This document shows positions 51,960 through 61,220 of a stretch of 64,000 nt of DNA, in pieces. The position numbers were made by a program, and so were the translations under genes. The notes beneath the pieces are model-generated. The model did not search any database, was not told the origin of the DNA, and worked only from the letters and a program-made list of their open reading frames with translations. Numbering within the stretch: the first letter of the stretch is position 1; every line of letters begins with the position of its first letter. Location: positions 1 through 64,000 of the forward strand of contig CBDBFH010000029.1 in the NCBI GenBank assembly GCA_965204775.1. Reading direction: 5' to 3'. Origin of the DNA: CBDBFH01 sp965204775. Lineage in GTDB: Bacteria; Pseudomonadota; Alphaproteobacteria; JAPOUT01; G958296285.

Positions 51960-52398
51960 ACCGCTCCAGCGCCCGGCGCGCAAGAGCGTCGGCGCGCTCG
52001 TTGCCCGCATCGCCCGAATGGCCCCTCACCCAGCGCCACGTCAGATCATGACGCCGCGACGCCTCCACCAGACGCCGCCATAAATCCGCATTCTTCACCG
52101 GCTTGCGCTTCGATGTCCGCCAGCCGTTGCGCTCCCAGACCGGCAGCCAGCGCGTGATCCCATCCTTCAGATAGGTCGAGTCGGTGTAAAGCTCCACCCG
52201 GTTCGCCCCCCGCAAAACCAGCAGCGCCTCAATCGCCGCCGTCAGCTCCATCCGGTTGTTGGTCGTCAAACCCTCCCCGCCCGAAATCTCCCGAACCCGG
52301 TCCCCCAAACGCAAAACCGCCCCCCAGCCTCCAGGACCCGGATTGCCCGAACACGCCCCGTCCGTGTAAATCTCAATCGCCCTGCGCTCCGCTCCCAT
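51949..52398 (-). CDS. rnhA: Ribonuclease HI
   Basis: A 149-aa enzyme that removes RNA from RNA-DNA hybrids. Catalytic residues are in order: Asp in IEIYTDGACSGNPGPGG, Glu in NNRMELTAAIEAL, Asp in ELYTDSTYLKDGI, and Asp in SGDAGNERADALA. It follows thrB by one base, forming an ispH-thrB-rnhA transcript, an order common in alphaproteobacteria. Confidence 0.95.
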   Translation of the reverse strand: MGAERRAIEIYTDGACSGNPGPGGWGAVLRLGDRVREISGGEGLTTNNRMELTAAIEALLVLRGANRVELYTDSTYLKDGITRWLPVWERNGWRTSKRKPVKNADLWRRLVEASRRHDLTWRWVRGHSGDAGNERADALARRALERFRS

Positions 52399-52399
52399 C

Positions 52400-53353
52400 C
52401 TAAAGGCCGTATTCGCAAAGCCGCCGCTCCCCGGCGTGAAAACGAAGCCGGGTCAGATATTCATGCGGGTCCTTGCAGCGCGCCAAACCCTCCCCCGCCT
52501 CCCGCCAGTCCAGCAGGCGGGTCAGCAAAAAGCGCAGCGCCGCGCCCCGGCACAAAACCGGCAGCGCCGCCCGCTCGGCTTCCGTCAGCGCCCGCCCCGC
52601 AACATAGCCCCCAAGCAGCGAACCCGCCCGCGCGGCATCCAGAACCCCCGCCGCGTCAAAGCACCACGCATTCAGGCAAATCGCCAGATCATAGGCCAGA
52701 AAATCATTGCAGGCGAAAGTGAAGTCAATAAACCCGGGCGCACCCGCATCAAACAGAACATTGTCCGGAAAAAGATCGGCATGAATAACCCCCGCCGCCA
52801 GATCCTCCGGCCAGCGCGAGGCGATGATCTTCAGCTCCCCGCGCAACTCCGCCGCCAGACCCGGCGCAAATTTCTCCGCCTTGTCCGCGCAGGCCGCCAG
52901 CAGGCCCGGCCAATGCGCCGGACCCATCCGGTTCGGGCGCGAGCGGCCAAACAAAGCCCCCAGCTCATGCATCTGCGCCAGCATCGCCCCGACCGCCCGG
53001 CAGTCCCCGGCCTCCGGCGCATGAAGGCAGACTCCCTCCAGAAAACCAAACAGCGCCGCCGGACGCCCCGCCAACTCCCCGAACAAACCCCCGCCGCTTT
53101 GCGCCAGAACGCGCGGAACCCTCAGGCCCCGCTCCGCAAAATAATTCATCAACTCCAGAAAAAACGGAACATCCGCCGCCTCAACCCGGCGCTCATAAAG
53201 AGTCAAAATCGCCGGGCCGCCCTCCAGATGAACCAGATAATTCGAATTCTCTATCCCTTCCGCAATCCCCTTGAAAGACAAAACCCGGCCCTGATCATAG
53301 CGCGCCGCAAACTCCGCAATCTGGACCTCGTTGATTTCGGTGTAGACCGCCAT
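52400..53353 (-). CDS. thrB: Homoserine kinase (APH-type ThrB)
   Basis: A 317-aa kinase phosphorylating homoserine in threonine synthesis. It is of the aminoglycoside-phosphotransferase fold, not the GHMP type, as typical for alphaproteobacteria. The catalytic loop reads GVIHADLFPDNVLFDAG, with FIDFTFACNDFLAYDLA downstream. The N-terminus (MAVYTEINEVQIAEFAARYD) is characteristic. It starts 12 bases after ispH. ThrC lies 8 kb to the left. Confidence 0.94.
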   Translation of the reverse strand: MAVYTEINEVQIAEFAARYDQGRVLSFKGIAEGIENSNYLVHLEGGPAILTLYERRVEAADVPFFLELMNYFAERGLRVPRVLAQSGGGLFGELAGRPAALFGFLEGVCLHAPEAGDCRAVGAMLAQMHELGALFGRSRPNRMGPAHWPGLLAACADKAEKFAPGLAAELRGELKIIASRWPEDLAAGVIHADLFPDNVLFDAGAPGFIDFTFACNDFLAYDLAICLNAWCFDAAGVLDAARAGSLLGGYVAGRALTEAERAALPVLCRGAALRFLLTRLLDWREAGEGLARCKDPHEYLTRLRFHAGERRLCEYGL

Positions 53354-53365
53354 CGCCGCAGAACG

Positions 53366-54346
53366 TCAGTCCCGCAATTCCGGCGGAAGTCGGAAGGCCA
53401 TCGTCTCCTCGGCGCTCACCCGCTCCTCGACTTCAATCGCAAAGCGCTCCGCAAAAGCAGACAACGCAGCCGAAACCAGCGCCTCCGGCGCGCTCGCCCC
53501 CGCCGTCAGACCGACCACCCGCGCCGCCTCGACCGAACCCCAATCAATCTCCTCAGGCCCGGCGATCAGAAAAACCCGCCGGCAGCCCGCCCGCCGCGCC
53601 GTCTCCGCCAGACGACGCGAATTCGACGAATTCGACGCCCCGATCACCACAAAAACGTCACACGAACCCGCCAGAGACCAGACCGCGCGCTGCCGGTTCG
53701 TCGTCGCATAGCAGATGTCCTCGCTGCGCGGCAGCAGAATCCCCGGAAAACGCGCCTGCAATATGCGAATGATCTCCCCCGTCTCCTCAACCGACAAGGT
53801 CGTCTGGGTGGCCAGACCCAGCTCCCCCGCCGGGGGCGCAACCGCGCGCGCATCCGCTTCGCTCTCGACCAGCGTGCAGGCCCCGGCGGCAACCTGACCC
53901 ATCGTCCCGGCGACTTCAGGATGATTGGCGTGCCCCACCAAAATAACATGCCGACCCGCCGCGTGATGACGCCGAACCTCATTGTGAACTTTCGAGACCA
54001 GAGGGCAGGTCGCATCAAGCGGGCGCAGACGCCGCGCCCGCGCCTCGCCGGTCACCGCGCGCGAAACCCCGTGCGCCGAAAAAATCACCCGCGACCCCTC
54101 CGGAACCTCCGCCAGCTCCTCAACAAACACCGCTCCCTTCGCGCGAAGCCCCTCGACAACATGACGGTTGTGAACAATCTCATGGCGCACATAAACCGGC
54201 GGACCAAAACGCGCCAGCGCCTCCTCGACAATCTGAACCGCACGCAGAACGCCGGCGCAAAAACCGCGCGGCGACGCCAGCAATATCCGCATAACCGGCG
54301 CCGGTCCCGCCAAAGCCGCCTGCTCGCTCGTCATGTCCGCTTTCAT
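53366..54346 (-). CDS. ispH: 4-hydroxy-3-methylbut-2-enyl diphosphate reductase
   Basis: A 326-aa iron-sulfur enzyme, last step of the non-mevalonate isoprenoid pathway. The three cluster cysteines are in SPRGFCAGV, LDATCPLVSKVH and SEDICYATTNRQ, and the FSAHGVS and TQTTLS motifs are present. I take ATG 54346 (or ATG 54334). It leads the ispH-thrB-rnhA set. Confidence 0.95.
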   Translation of the reverse strand: MKADMTSEQAALAGPAPVMRILLASPRGFCAGVLRAVQIVEEALARFGPPVYVRHEIVHNRHVVEGLRAKGAVFVEELAEVPEGSRVIFSAHGVSRAVTGEARARRLRPLDATCPLVSKVHNEVRRHHAAGRHVILVGHANHPEVAGTMGQVAAGACTLVESEADARAVAPPAGELGLATQTTLSVEETGEIIRILQARFPGILLPRSEDICYATTNRQRAVWSLAGSCDVFVVIGASNSSNSRRLAETARRAGCRRVFLIAGPEEIDWGSVEAARVVGLTAGASAPEALVSAALSAFAERFAIEVEERVSAEETMAFRLPPELRD

Positions 54347-54420
54347 TCCCCGGGCCGGGCCGCTAAAGTCAGGGCACTCTACGCCCTCCGCCGCCTCCCG
54401 CGCAATCCGCCCACGCCCCA

Positions 54421-54963
54421 ATGATCCCTCGCCTCCTCCTCGCCGCGCTCCTCCTGCTCCCCGCCGCCTGCAGCTCGACCAGAGACGCCACCCTGCGCCA
54501 GGCGCGCCATTGCCCCTCCGCCGGAATCCTGCATGGCGCCCAGGCCATCTCAACCCCAGGCTTCCACGCCCAATTCGGCCGAATCAGCGCTGATTGCTCC
54601 ATCTCCGGACAAAACCCGGTCACAATCGAAGTCCGCATCACCCTCTCCGCCACTCTCGAAAGACGCGGCGATAACCCGGAAACCCGGCAAATCCGCCTCC
54701 CGCTCTTCACCGCCCTCACCCTCGATGGCCGGGAAATCATCACCAAGAAACTTTCCAACCCCGCCCTCGATCTGCCCAAAACCTCCGCCTCCGCCCGCTT
54801 CCGGGGCGAAGAAATCCTCTTCTCCCCCGCACAGGGACGGCGCGGCAGCGAATATCAAATCCTCGCCGGATTCCGCGTCTCCCCCGAAACCATGCGCGCC
54901 AACCTCGCCCCCCGCCCCCTCCCCGATCCCCCGCCCCAGCCGCGCCTGATCATCGAGCGTTGA
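54421..54963 (+). CDS. Predicted lipoprotein, 180 aa
   Basis: A small envelope protein with signal and lipobox LLPAACSS (Cys17). The rest is mainly beta-strand with conserved-looking CxxxGxL and a Cys in ISADCSIS. It ends with a Pro-rich tail. It is divergent from ispH, and its stop overlaps the gcv promoter. Lipoproteins at this position are seen in related bacteria but I do not know a function. Confidence 0.7.
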   Translation: MIPRLLLAALLLLPAACSSTRDATLRQARHCPSAGILHGAQAISTPGFHAQFGRISADCSISGQNPVTIEVRITLSATLERRGDNPETRQIRLPLFTALTLDGREIITKKLSNPALDLPKTSASARFRGEEILFSPAQGRRGSEYQILAGFRVSPETMRANLAPRPLPDPPPQPRLIIER

Positions 54964-54987
54964 CTCTTCCGCCCGGACCCGTATCAT
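54960..54987 (+). promoter_or_regulatory. Promoter of the gcv operon
   Basis: TTGACT (54960-54965), a 16-base spacer, TATCAT (54982-54987). It overlaps the stop codon of the lipoprotein gene and lies just before the glycine riboswitch. Confidence 0.6.
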
Positions 54988-55010
54988 CAAACCCGACATG
55001 CGCATGAAAA

Positions 55011-55197
55011 GCGCGCGCGGGAGAGACCGGTTGACGGCGCCGAAGGAGCAATCCCCGAAAACTCTCAGGCAAAAGGACCGCACGCGAAAACGCGCAACTC
55101 TGGAAAGCAAGCCGAATCAAACATGATCCGGCTTCACCGAAGGGGTAACGCGGGCTGACGCCCGTTAAATCTCTCAGGTCAAGCGACAGAGGGGGCG
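55011..55197 (+). promoter_or_regulatory. Tandem glycine riboswitch
   Basis: Two glycine aptamers in series. The first (about 55011-55105) has GGGAGAGACC, CGCCGAAGGAGCAA and AAACTCTCAGGCAAAAGGACCG. The second (about 55133-55197) has CACCGAAGGGGTAA and AAATCTCTCAGGTCAAGCGACAGAGGGG. These are the conserved core sequences of the family. The tandem form is usual before gcvT and turns the operon on when glycine is plentiful. Confidence 0.93.
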
Positions 55198-55249
55198 AGC
55201 CTGCCGGGCAGGCGCGCGCTATCGAGAGTCGCAGGGGGCCGGGAGAAAC

Positions 55250-56422
55250 ATGACAGCGCAACAACAGGCACACGGCAGGCCGACCCCGCTCCATGCCCTG
55301 CATACGGAGCGGCGCGCCCGCTTCGCCCCCTTCGCCGGATATGCCCTGCCGGTCTCCTTTCCCCCAGGGATTCTGGCCGAGCACCGCCATACCCGCACCG
55401 CCGCCGGCCTGTTCGATGTTTCCCATATGGGGCAGGCCGATCTCGAGGCCGATCCCGCCTGCCTCGAAACCCTCTTCCCCGCAGATATCGCCGGACTGAA
55501 CGCGGGGCGTCTGCTCTACACGATCCTGCTCAACCCCCAGGGCGGGATCATTGACGATCTGATCATCGCCCGCCTGTCCGGCAGCCTCTTCCGGATCGTC
55601 ATCAATGCCGCCGGGGCGGAAAACGTCTGCGCCCATATCGCGCAATCTCTGGCCGGGCGCGCCACCCTGCGCCCCCGGCCCGATCTGGCTCTGCTCGCCC
55701 TGCAGGGGCCTTTGAGCGCGCCGGCGCTGGGCAGCCTGTCGCCGAAAGCCGTCCGCCTGCCTTTCATGGCCGCCGCCGCCCTCGATCTGGCCGGACATGC
55801 CTGTCTCGTCAGCCGGTCGGGCTATACCGGCGAGGACGGCTATGAAATCTCCATCCCCGCCGAAGGGGCCGAAACGCTGGCCCGGCAACTGCTCGCGCAA
55901 GACGGCGTAAAACCCGCCGGGCTGGGCGCGCGCGATTCGCTCAGACTCGAAGCCGGCCTGTGCCTCTATGGCAGCGATATCGACGAAACCACCTCCCCCC
56001 TTGAAGCCGGACTCCTCTGGACCATCCCGCCCCGCCGCCGCGCCGAAGCCAATTTCCCCGGGGCCGCCGCCCTGGCCGCACAGATCGAAAACGGCGCCCG
56101 GCGCCGCCGCATCGGCCTCAAAATCAAAAGCCCGCGCCCCGTCCGCGCCCATGCCGAAATCCTCGACGCCAACCGCCGGCCCGCCGGACTCGTCACCAGC
56201 GGCGGAATCGCCGCAACCTGCGATTCCCCAATCGCCATGGGCTATGTCCGCACCGGCTGCGACTCCCCCGGCTCCCCCCTCTTCGTGCGCGCCCGCGATT
56301 CCCTCCTGCCCGCCGAAGCCCATCGCCTGCCCTTTCGCCCCCATCGCTATCACCGGCCCAAACCAAACCCCTCAACAACGCGAGAACGCCATGAGCGAAA
56401 CCTTTTACACCGATCAGCATGA
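55250..56422 (+). CDS. gcvT: Glycine cleavage system T protein (aminomethyltransferase)
   Basis: A 390-aa protein transferring the methylene group from lipoyl-GcvH to THF and releasing ammonia. N-terminal segment PLHALHTERRARFAPFAGYALPV and GLFDVSHMGQ are typical, with GYTGEDGYEISIP in the centre and RDSLRLEAGLCLYGSDI. The last 15 or so residues are atypical because the frame runs 32 bases into gcvH before stopping. Controlled by the glycine riboswitch. A GGGAGAAAC site precedes ATG 55250. Confidence 0.94.
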   Translation: MTAQQQAHGRPTPLHALHTERRARFAPFAGYALPVSFPPGILAEHRHTRTAAGLFDVSHMGQADLEADPACLETLFPADIAGLNAGRLLYTILLNPQGGIIDDLIIARLSGSLFRIVINAAGAENVCAHIAQSLAGRATLRPRPDLALLALQGPLSAPALGSLSPKAVRLPFMAAAALDLAGHACLVSRSGYTGEDGYEISIPAEGAETLARQLLAQDGVKPAGLGARDSLRLEAGLCLYGSDIDETTSPLEAGLLWTIPPRRRAEANFPGAAALAAQIENGARRRRIGLKIKSPRPVRAHAEILDANRRPAGLVTSGGIAATCDSPIAMGYVRTGCDSPGSPLFVRARDSLLPAEAHRLPFRPHRYHRPKPNPSTTRERHERNLLHRSA

Positions 56423-56777
56423 ATGGATCCGTCCGCGCCCCGGCGAACCGGCGCGCAGCGGAATCTCCAACTACGCCCAGGATCAGCTCGGCGATATCGT
56501 CTTCGTCGAACTGCCCGAGCCGGGCCGCGCCGTCAAACAGGGCGAGGAAATCGCCGTCGTCGAGTCGGTCAAGGCCGCCAGCGAAGTCTACGCCCCGGTG
56601 AGCGGAACCATCACCGCCGTCAACGGCAAACTCACCAACGACCCCGCCCTCGTCAACGGCGACGCCGAAGGCGAAGGGTGGTTCTTCGAAATCATGCCCG
56701 AAAACGAAAGCGCCGCCGCAAGCCTGATGGACGCCGACGCCTATCGCGCCTTCCTCGACGGACAGAGCCAGGCCTGA
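56391..56777 (+). CDS. gcvH: Glycine cleavage system H protein
   Basis: A 128-aa lipoyl carrier of the glycine cleavage complex. The lipoylated Lys lies in VVESVKAASEVYAPVSG. N-terminus YTDQHEWIRPRPGEPARSGI is typical. The ATG is inside the 3' end of gcvT, out of frame, so the two are coupled. Confidence 0.95.
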   Translation: MSETFYTDQHEWIRPRPGEPARSGISNYAQDQLGDIVFVELPEPGRAVKQGEEIAVVESVKAASEVYAPVSGTITAVNGKLTNDPALVNGDAEGEGWFFEIMPENESAAASLMDADAYRAFLDGQSQA

Positions 56778-56781
56778 ACCC

Positions 56782-58122
56782 ATGCGCTACCTCCCGCTCT
56801 CCGAAGCCGACCGCGCGCAAATGCTCGCCGCCATCGGCGTCCAGACCATCGACGGCCTCTTCCGCGACGTCCCGCCGCACCTGCTCAATCCGCCCCTCAA
56901 TCTGCCCCCGCCCATGAGCGAAATCCAGGTTGAGCGCGCCCTCGCCGCCTGCGCCGCCAAAAACCGCGCCGCCGAAGGCGGACCCTCCTTCCTCGGCGCC
57001 GGAGCCTATCGCCACCACATCCCGGCCAGCGTCGATCACCTGATCCAGCGCTCCGAATTCATGACCGCCTATACCCCCTATCAGCCCGAAATCGCCCAGG
57101 GCACCTTGCAGATGCTCTTCGAATTCCAGACCCAGACCGCCCTCCTGACCGGAATGGATGTCGCCAACGCCTCCATGTATGATGGCTCCAACGCCTGCGC
57201 CGAAGCCGTCTTGATGGCGCATCGAATCACCAAACGGCCAAAAGCCGTCCTCTCACCCGCGCTCCATCCGCATTACCGCGCCTGCGTCGAGACGCTGAGC
57301 GGCTTCGCCGGAAAAGAGGTGGTCGAGGCTACGCCCGCCGGGGGGCTTCAGGCCATGACCTCGGCCATCGACGCCGACACCGCCTGCCTCGTCGTCCAGA
57401 ACCCCGACGCCTTCGGCGCCATCGCCGACCTCGCCCCGCTCGCCGAAGCCGCCCATGCCCGAGGCGCGCTCCTGATCGCCGTCTTCACCGAGGCCCTCGC
57501 GCTGGCCGCAATCAAGCCGCCCGGCGAAATGGGCGCAGACATCGCCGTTGGGGAAGGCCAGTCCTTCGGCAATCCAACCAATTTCGGCGGCCCTTATCTG
57601 GGCCTCTTCGCCGCCCGCGAGAAATTCCTCCGCCAAATGCCCGGACGCCTCTGTGGCGAAGCCCGCGACGCCCAGGGCCGCCGCGGCTACGTCCTCACCC
57701 TCGCCGCCCGCGAGCAGCATATCCGCCGCGAGCGCGCCACCAGCAATATCTGCACCAATGCCGGGCTGTGCTGCCTCGCCTTCACCTGCCATCTCGCCCT
57801 CCTCGGCGGCGAGGGACTCGCCAGACTCGCCGCCGTCAACCATGCCGCCGCCGTCCAACTGGCCGAAGCCCTCGAAGCCATCCCCGGCGTCCGGCAGCGC
57901 ACCCCGGACTTCTTCAACGAATTCACCTTCGAAACCCCCATCCCCGGCGCAGAACTCACCGCCGAACTCGCCCGCCAAAATATCCTCGCCGGAGTCCCGG
58001 CCAGCCGCCTCTGGCCCGAACGCGAAAACCTCAAAAACTGCGTCATCACCGCCGCCACCGAACTCAACACCGCAGAAGACGTCAACGCCTATGCCAGCGC
58101 CCTGAGAAAACTCCTCGCATGA
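56782..58122 (+). CDS. gcvPA: Glycine dehydrogenase subunit 1 (GcvPA)
   Basis: A 446-aa subunit of the split P protein, which decarboxylates glycine with PLP and passes the aminomethyl group to GcvH. N-terminus RYLPLSEADRAQMLAAIGV and FLGAGAYRHHIPASVDHL are family marks. GcvPA lacks the PLP lysine, which lies in GcvPB. It starts 5 bases after gcvH. Confidence 0.95.
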   Translation: MRYLPLSEADRAQMLAAIGVQTIDGLFRDVPPHLLNPPLNLPPPMSEIQVERALAACAAKNRAAEGGPSFLGAGAYRHHIPASVDHLIQRSEFMTAYTPYQPEIAQGTLQMLFEFQTQTALLTGMDVANASMYDGSNACAEAVLMAHRITKRPKAVLSPALHPHYRACVETLSGFAGKEVVEATPAGGLQAMTSAIDADTACLVVQNPDAFGAIADLAPLAEAAHARGALLIAVFTEALALAAIKPPGEMGADIAVGEGQSFGNPTNFGGPYLGLFAAREKFLRQMPGRLCGEARDAQGRRGYVLTLAAREQHIRRERATSNICTNAGLCCLAFTCHLALLGGEGLARLAAVNHAAAVQLAEALEAIPGVRQRTPDFFNEFTFETPIPGAELTAELARQNILAGVPASRLWPERENLKNCVITAATELNTAEDVNAYASALRKLLA

Positions 58123-59642
58123 AGCCTCCCGCTCCCAAGCCCGCCATAACGCCAATCGCGCCGCCGCGCCATCGCGCGCTCCAGCTGGAAGAGCCGCTCC
58201 TCTTTGAAAAAAAACGCGGCGGCTGCGGCGTCGACATCGATCCCCCCCCGCCCGTCCGGTCCCGCCTCGGAAAACTCGCCCGCCGCCGCCCCGTCAGCCT
58301 CCCCGGCCTCTCCGAACCCGAAGCCATGCGCCATTTCGTTCGCCTCAGCCAGAAAAACTACAGCATCGACTCCGGAATCTTCCCGCTCGGCTCCTGCACC
58401 ATGAAGCACAACCCCCGCCTCAATGAAAAAGTCGCCCGGCTTCCCGGCTTCGCCGGACTCCACCCCCTCCAGCCCCTCGAAACCGCCCAGGGCGCGCTCG
58501 AACTCATGCATATGCTCAGCGCGTGGCTCACCACGCTGTGCGCCATGCCCGCCATCGCGCTCAGCCCGCGCGCCGGAGCACAGGGCGAAACTTGCGGCAT
58601 GATGGCCATCCGCGCCGCCCTCGCCGCGCGCGGCGAGGCGCAATCCCGAACCCGCGTCCTCGTCCCCGACTCGGCCCACGGCACCAACCCGGCGACCGCC
58701 GCCATGCCCGGATGGAAAATCGACCCCGTCCCCGCCGGACCCGACGGGCGGCTCAACCTCAAGGTCTTCCGCGAAAAACTCGGACCCGACGTCGCCGCCC
58801 TCATGCTCACCAACCCCAATACCTGCGGCCTCTTCGAGCGCGACAGCCTCAAAATCGCCGAAGCCCTCCATCAGGCCGGAGGCTTCTTCTATTGCGACGG
58901 CGCAAATTTCAACGCCATCGCCGGGCGCGTCCGCCCCGGCGACCTCGGCGTCGACGCCATGCACATCAATCTCCACAAAACCTTCTCCACACCCCACGGC
59001 GGCGGCGGGCCGGGGGCCGGGCCGGTCGTTTTCTCGCAGGCCCTCGCCCCCTTCGCGCCGCTCCCCGTCCTGCGCCGCGAAAACGGCGGCTTCCGCCTCA
59101 TCGAAAACCCCGCCGAAGCCCGCAAGGCCGGTCTCTCACCCTGCGGGCGGCTCACCGCCTTCCACGGACAGATGGGAATGTTCGTCCGCGCCCTGGCCTA
59201 TATCCTCGCCCAGGGCGGCGACGGGCTGCGCCAGGCCTCCGGCGACGCCGTCCTCAACGCCAACTACATCCTCGCCCAACTCAAGGACACCCTCAGCGCA
59301 CCCTTCCCCGGACCCTGCATGCATGAGGCGCTCTTCGACGACCAATTCCTCGAAGGAACCGGCCTCCAGACCCTCGACTTCGCCAAGGCCATGATCGACG
59401 AGGGCCTCCACCCGATGACCGTCTATTTCCCCCTCGTCGTGCGCGGCGCAATGCTGGTCGAGCCGACCGAAACCGAATCCAAAGCCTCCCTTGACGAATT
59501 CATCGCCACCCTGCGCCGCCTCGCCGAGCGCGCCCAATGCGAGCCGGAGCGCCTCAAAGCCGCTCCCGTCCACGCCCCCCGATCCCGCTTCGATGAAACC
59601 CAGGCCGCCCGCCGCCCCGTCCTGCGCTGGGAGGGAAACTAA
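58119..59642 (+). CDS. gcvPB: Glycine dehydrogenase subunit 2 (GcvPB)
   Basis: A 507-aa catalytic half of the split P protein. The PLP lysine is in MHINLHKTFSTPHGGGGPG. The early YSIDSGIFPLGSCTMKHNP and the DSAHGTNPATAAMPG segments are typical. ATG 58119 overlaps the gcvPA stop (ATGA). It ends the gcv operon. Confidence 0.95.
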   Translation: MKPPAPKPAITPIAPPRHRALQLEEPLLFEKKRGGCGVDIDPPPPVRSRLGKLARRRPVSLPGLSEPEAMRHFVRLSQKNYSIDSGIFPLGSCTMKHNPRLNEKVARLPGFAGLHPLQPLETAQGALELMHMLSAWLTTLCAMPAIALSPRAGAQGETCGMMAIRAALAARGEAQSRTRVLVPDSAHGTNPATAAMPGWKIDPVPAGPDGRLNLKVFREKLGPDVAALMLTNPNTCGLFERDSLKIAEALHQAGGFFYCDGANFNAIAGRVRPGDLGVDAMHINLHKTFSTPHGGGGPGAGPVVFSQALAPFAPLPVLRRENGGFRLIENPAEARKAGLSPCGRLTAFHGQMGMFVRALAYILAQGGDGLRQASGDAVLNANYILAQLKDTLSAPFPGPCMHEALFDDQFLEGTGLQTLDFAKAMIDEGLHPMTVYFPLVVRGAMLVEPTETESKASLDEFIATLRRLAERAQCEPERLKAAPVHAPRSRFDETQAARRPVLRWEGN

Positions 59643-59683
59643 AGAAAAGTTGGGAATAAGACGATTTTCCAATTTAGATTCGC

Positions 59684-59712
59684 TTGACTCATGATTCTGG
59701 GCCTTTTAATGA
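59684..59712 (+). promoter_or_regulatory. Candidate promoter of the nuclease-like gene
   Basis: TTGACT (59684-59689), 17 bases, TAATGA (59707-59712) in AT-rich DNA just after gcvPB. A second possible -35, TTGACA, lies near 59737. Confidence 0.4.
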
Positions 59713-59782
59713 TGTTTGGATACAGAATGGTTGGCGCTTGACATATTGAGTAGCGCCTAGTTTCCTTGCAGGAGGGGTATTG

Positions 59783-61207
59783 ATGAATGAATTTTCAGTT
59801 AGTGGTGAGCCTGCCAGGTTAATTCCAACCGCAGCCCCTTCCGCGAAAGAGAAAAGGACTGTTTCTGCTTTTCTGGCTACCGTAAGCGCAGTCCGTCCAT
59901 TGGCGCAACGGATTTTATCTAGGTTAGGTGTAAGTATTCCTGACTCTGGAAATCTTACATGCTTAACTGAAATAACCTTCAAAAATGCAAAGGAAAAAAG
60001 TGGTCGTCCAGATGGACTTATCTATTTTAAGAGGGGCAAAAAAGAGTGGAAGGCGATAGTTGAAGCAAAAACTGATAAAGCCCAAATAGATATTGAGCAA
60101 TTAGAGCAATATGTAGATTTAGCTAAGACTAACCAAATTGATGCGCTCATAACCATTTCGAACCAATTCACTGCTTTTCCTGATCATCATCCTCTCGGTG
60201 CGGAAATAGATAAACGCAGGCTGGGAAGCGTAGGCCTTTTTCATTTATCTTGGCAGTCCATTCTGACACATGTTGCTTTGTTGCATTCGGATGAGAACTA
60301 CGCCCGAAGTGCAGGGGAGGCCTATATCCTGAAAGAGTTTATGAGATTCCTTGGTCATAGAGCGTCGGGAGTGGAGCACTTTACTAAAATGAATAATGAG
60401 TGGCCAGACTTGGTAAAAAGGGTGCAAGAGGGGGCAAGTATACATAAGAACTCTTCCGAAGCTTTGAATACCGTGGCAAGTTGGCATCAGGAGCAACGAG
60501 ACCTCGCCCTGTTAATGTCCGAGAAAACAAAGACGAGTGCAGCTCTCTATATTTCGAGAAAGCACAAAAACGACCCCGTGGCGCGAATAAAAGAAGATGC
60601 AGAGGTTTTAGCCAGTCGTAATGAATTGAACCTTGATCTACACATTCCCAATGTTGCAGGGAATATTTATGTACAAGCTGATATAAAAGGTAGAACATTG
60701 CGTTGCTCAATCAAGGTTGGAGCCCCGAAAGATAAAAAAAGAACTAGTGCGCGAGTGAATTGGTTGCTTCGCCAGTTAAGCCAAGCTCCTGGCTCCAAGG
60801 TGCTTATCTGTCTCAGATCCAAAGGTCGTCGTAGCCTGCAAGTCCCCCTTCAAAAAGTGCGGGACGGCGATCCGTCTGTGAACGGCTACGAGAACGTAGA
60901 AAGTTTTGAAATTATTATGGTAGATTATCTCGCAAGGGATTTTTCTTCATCTCGTAAATTTATAGAGAGGTTGGAAAAATTTACGCTGTCTTTTTACGAA
61001 CACGTTGGAGAAAAGTTGGTGCCTTGGATAGAACGGCCTCCTCGCATAAAACACTCTCCTGAAGAATTAGAGAAAGAGTCAGAAGTTATGGTAAGCAGTG
61101 CCGGTCAAGCTTCTTCTACGCCTGAGCCAAAGTCTCCTGCGTCTGAAGCGGAGATTGCTCGTGAAGACAGGCCAACAACAGATGGATACTCATCTTCGCA
61201 AGAATAA
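59783..61207 (+). CDS. PD-(D/E)XK nuclease-like protein, solitary and AT-rich
   Basis: A 474-aa protein with a likely restriction-endonuclease-type core near the N-terminus: Glu63 in LTEITF, Asp77 in GRPDGLIYF, then a strand with Glu94-x-Lys96 in AIVEAK, followed by IDIEQLEQYVDLAK on a helix. This is the usual E-D-ExK order. The middle is mixed helix and strand; residues 270-400 form a second domain with many basic residues. The tail is Ser/Pro/Glu-rich and disordered. Start ATG 59783 follows GGAGGGG. Base composition is far lower in GC than its neighbours, so it was probably acquired. No methylase or partner gene lies next to it. Confidence 0.7.
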   Translation: MNEFSVSGEPARLIPTAAPSAKEKRTVSAFLATVSAVRPLAQRILSRLGVSIPDSGNLTCLTEITFKNAKEKSGRPDGLIYFKRGKKEWKAIVEAKTDKAQIDIEQLEQYVDLAKTNQIDALITISNQFTAFPDHHPLGAEIDKRRLGSVGLFHLSWQSILTHVALLHSDENYARSAGEAYILKEFMRFLGHRASGVEHFTKMNNEWPDLVKRVQEGASIHKNSSEALNTVASWHQEQRDLALLMSEKTKTSAALYISRKHKNDPVARIKEDAEVLASRNELNLDLHIPNVAGNIYVQADIKGRTLRCSIKVGAPKDKKRTSARVNWLLRQLSQAPGSKVLICLRSKGRRSLQVPLQKVRDGDPSVNGYENVESFEIIMVDYLARDFSSSRKFIERLEKFTLSFYEHVGEKLVPWIERPPRIKHSPEELEKESEVMVSSAGQASSTPEPKSPASEAEIAREDRPTTDGYSSSQE

Positions 61208-61220
61208 AGCTGGATGCCGC

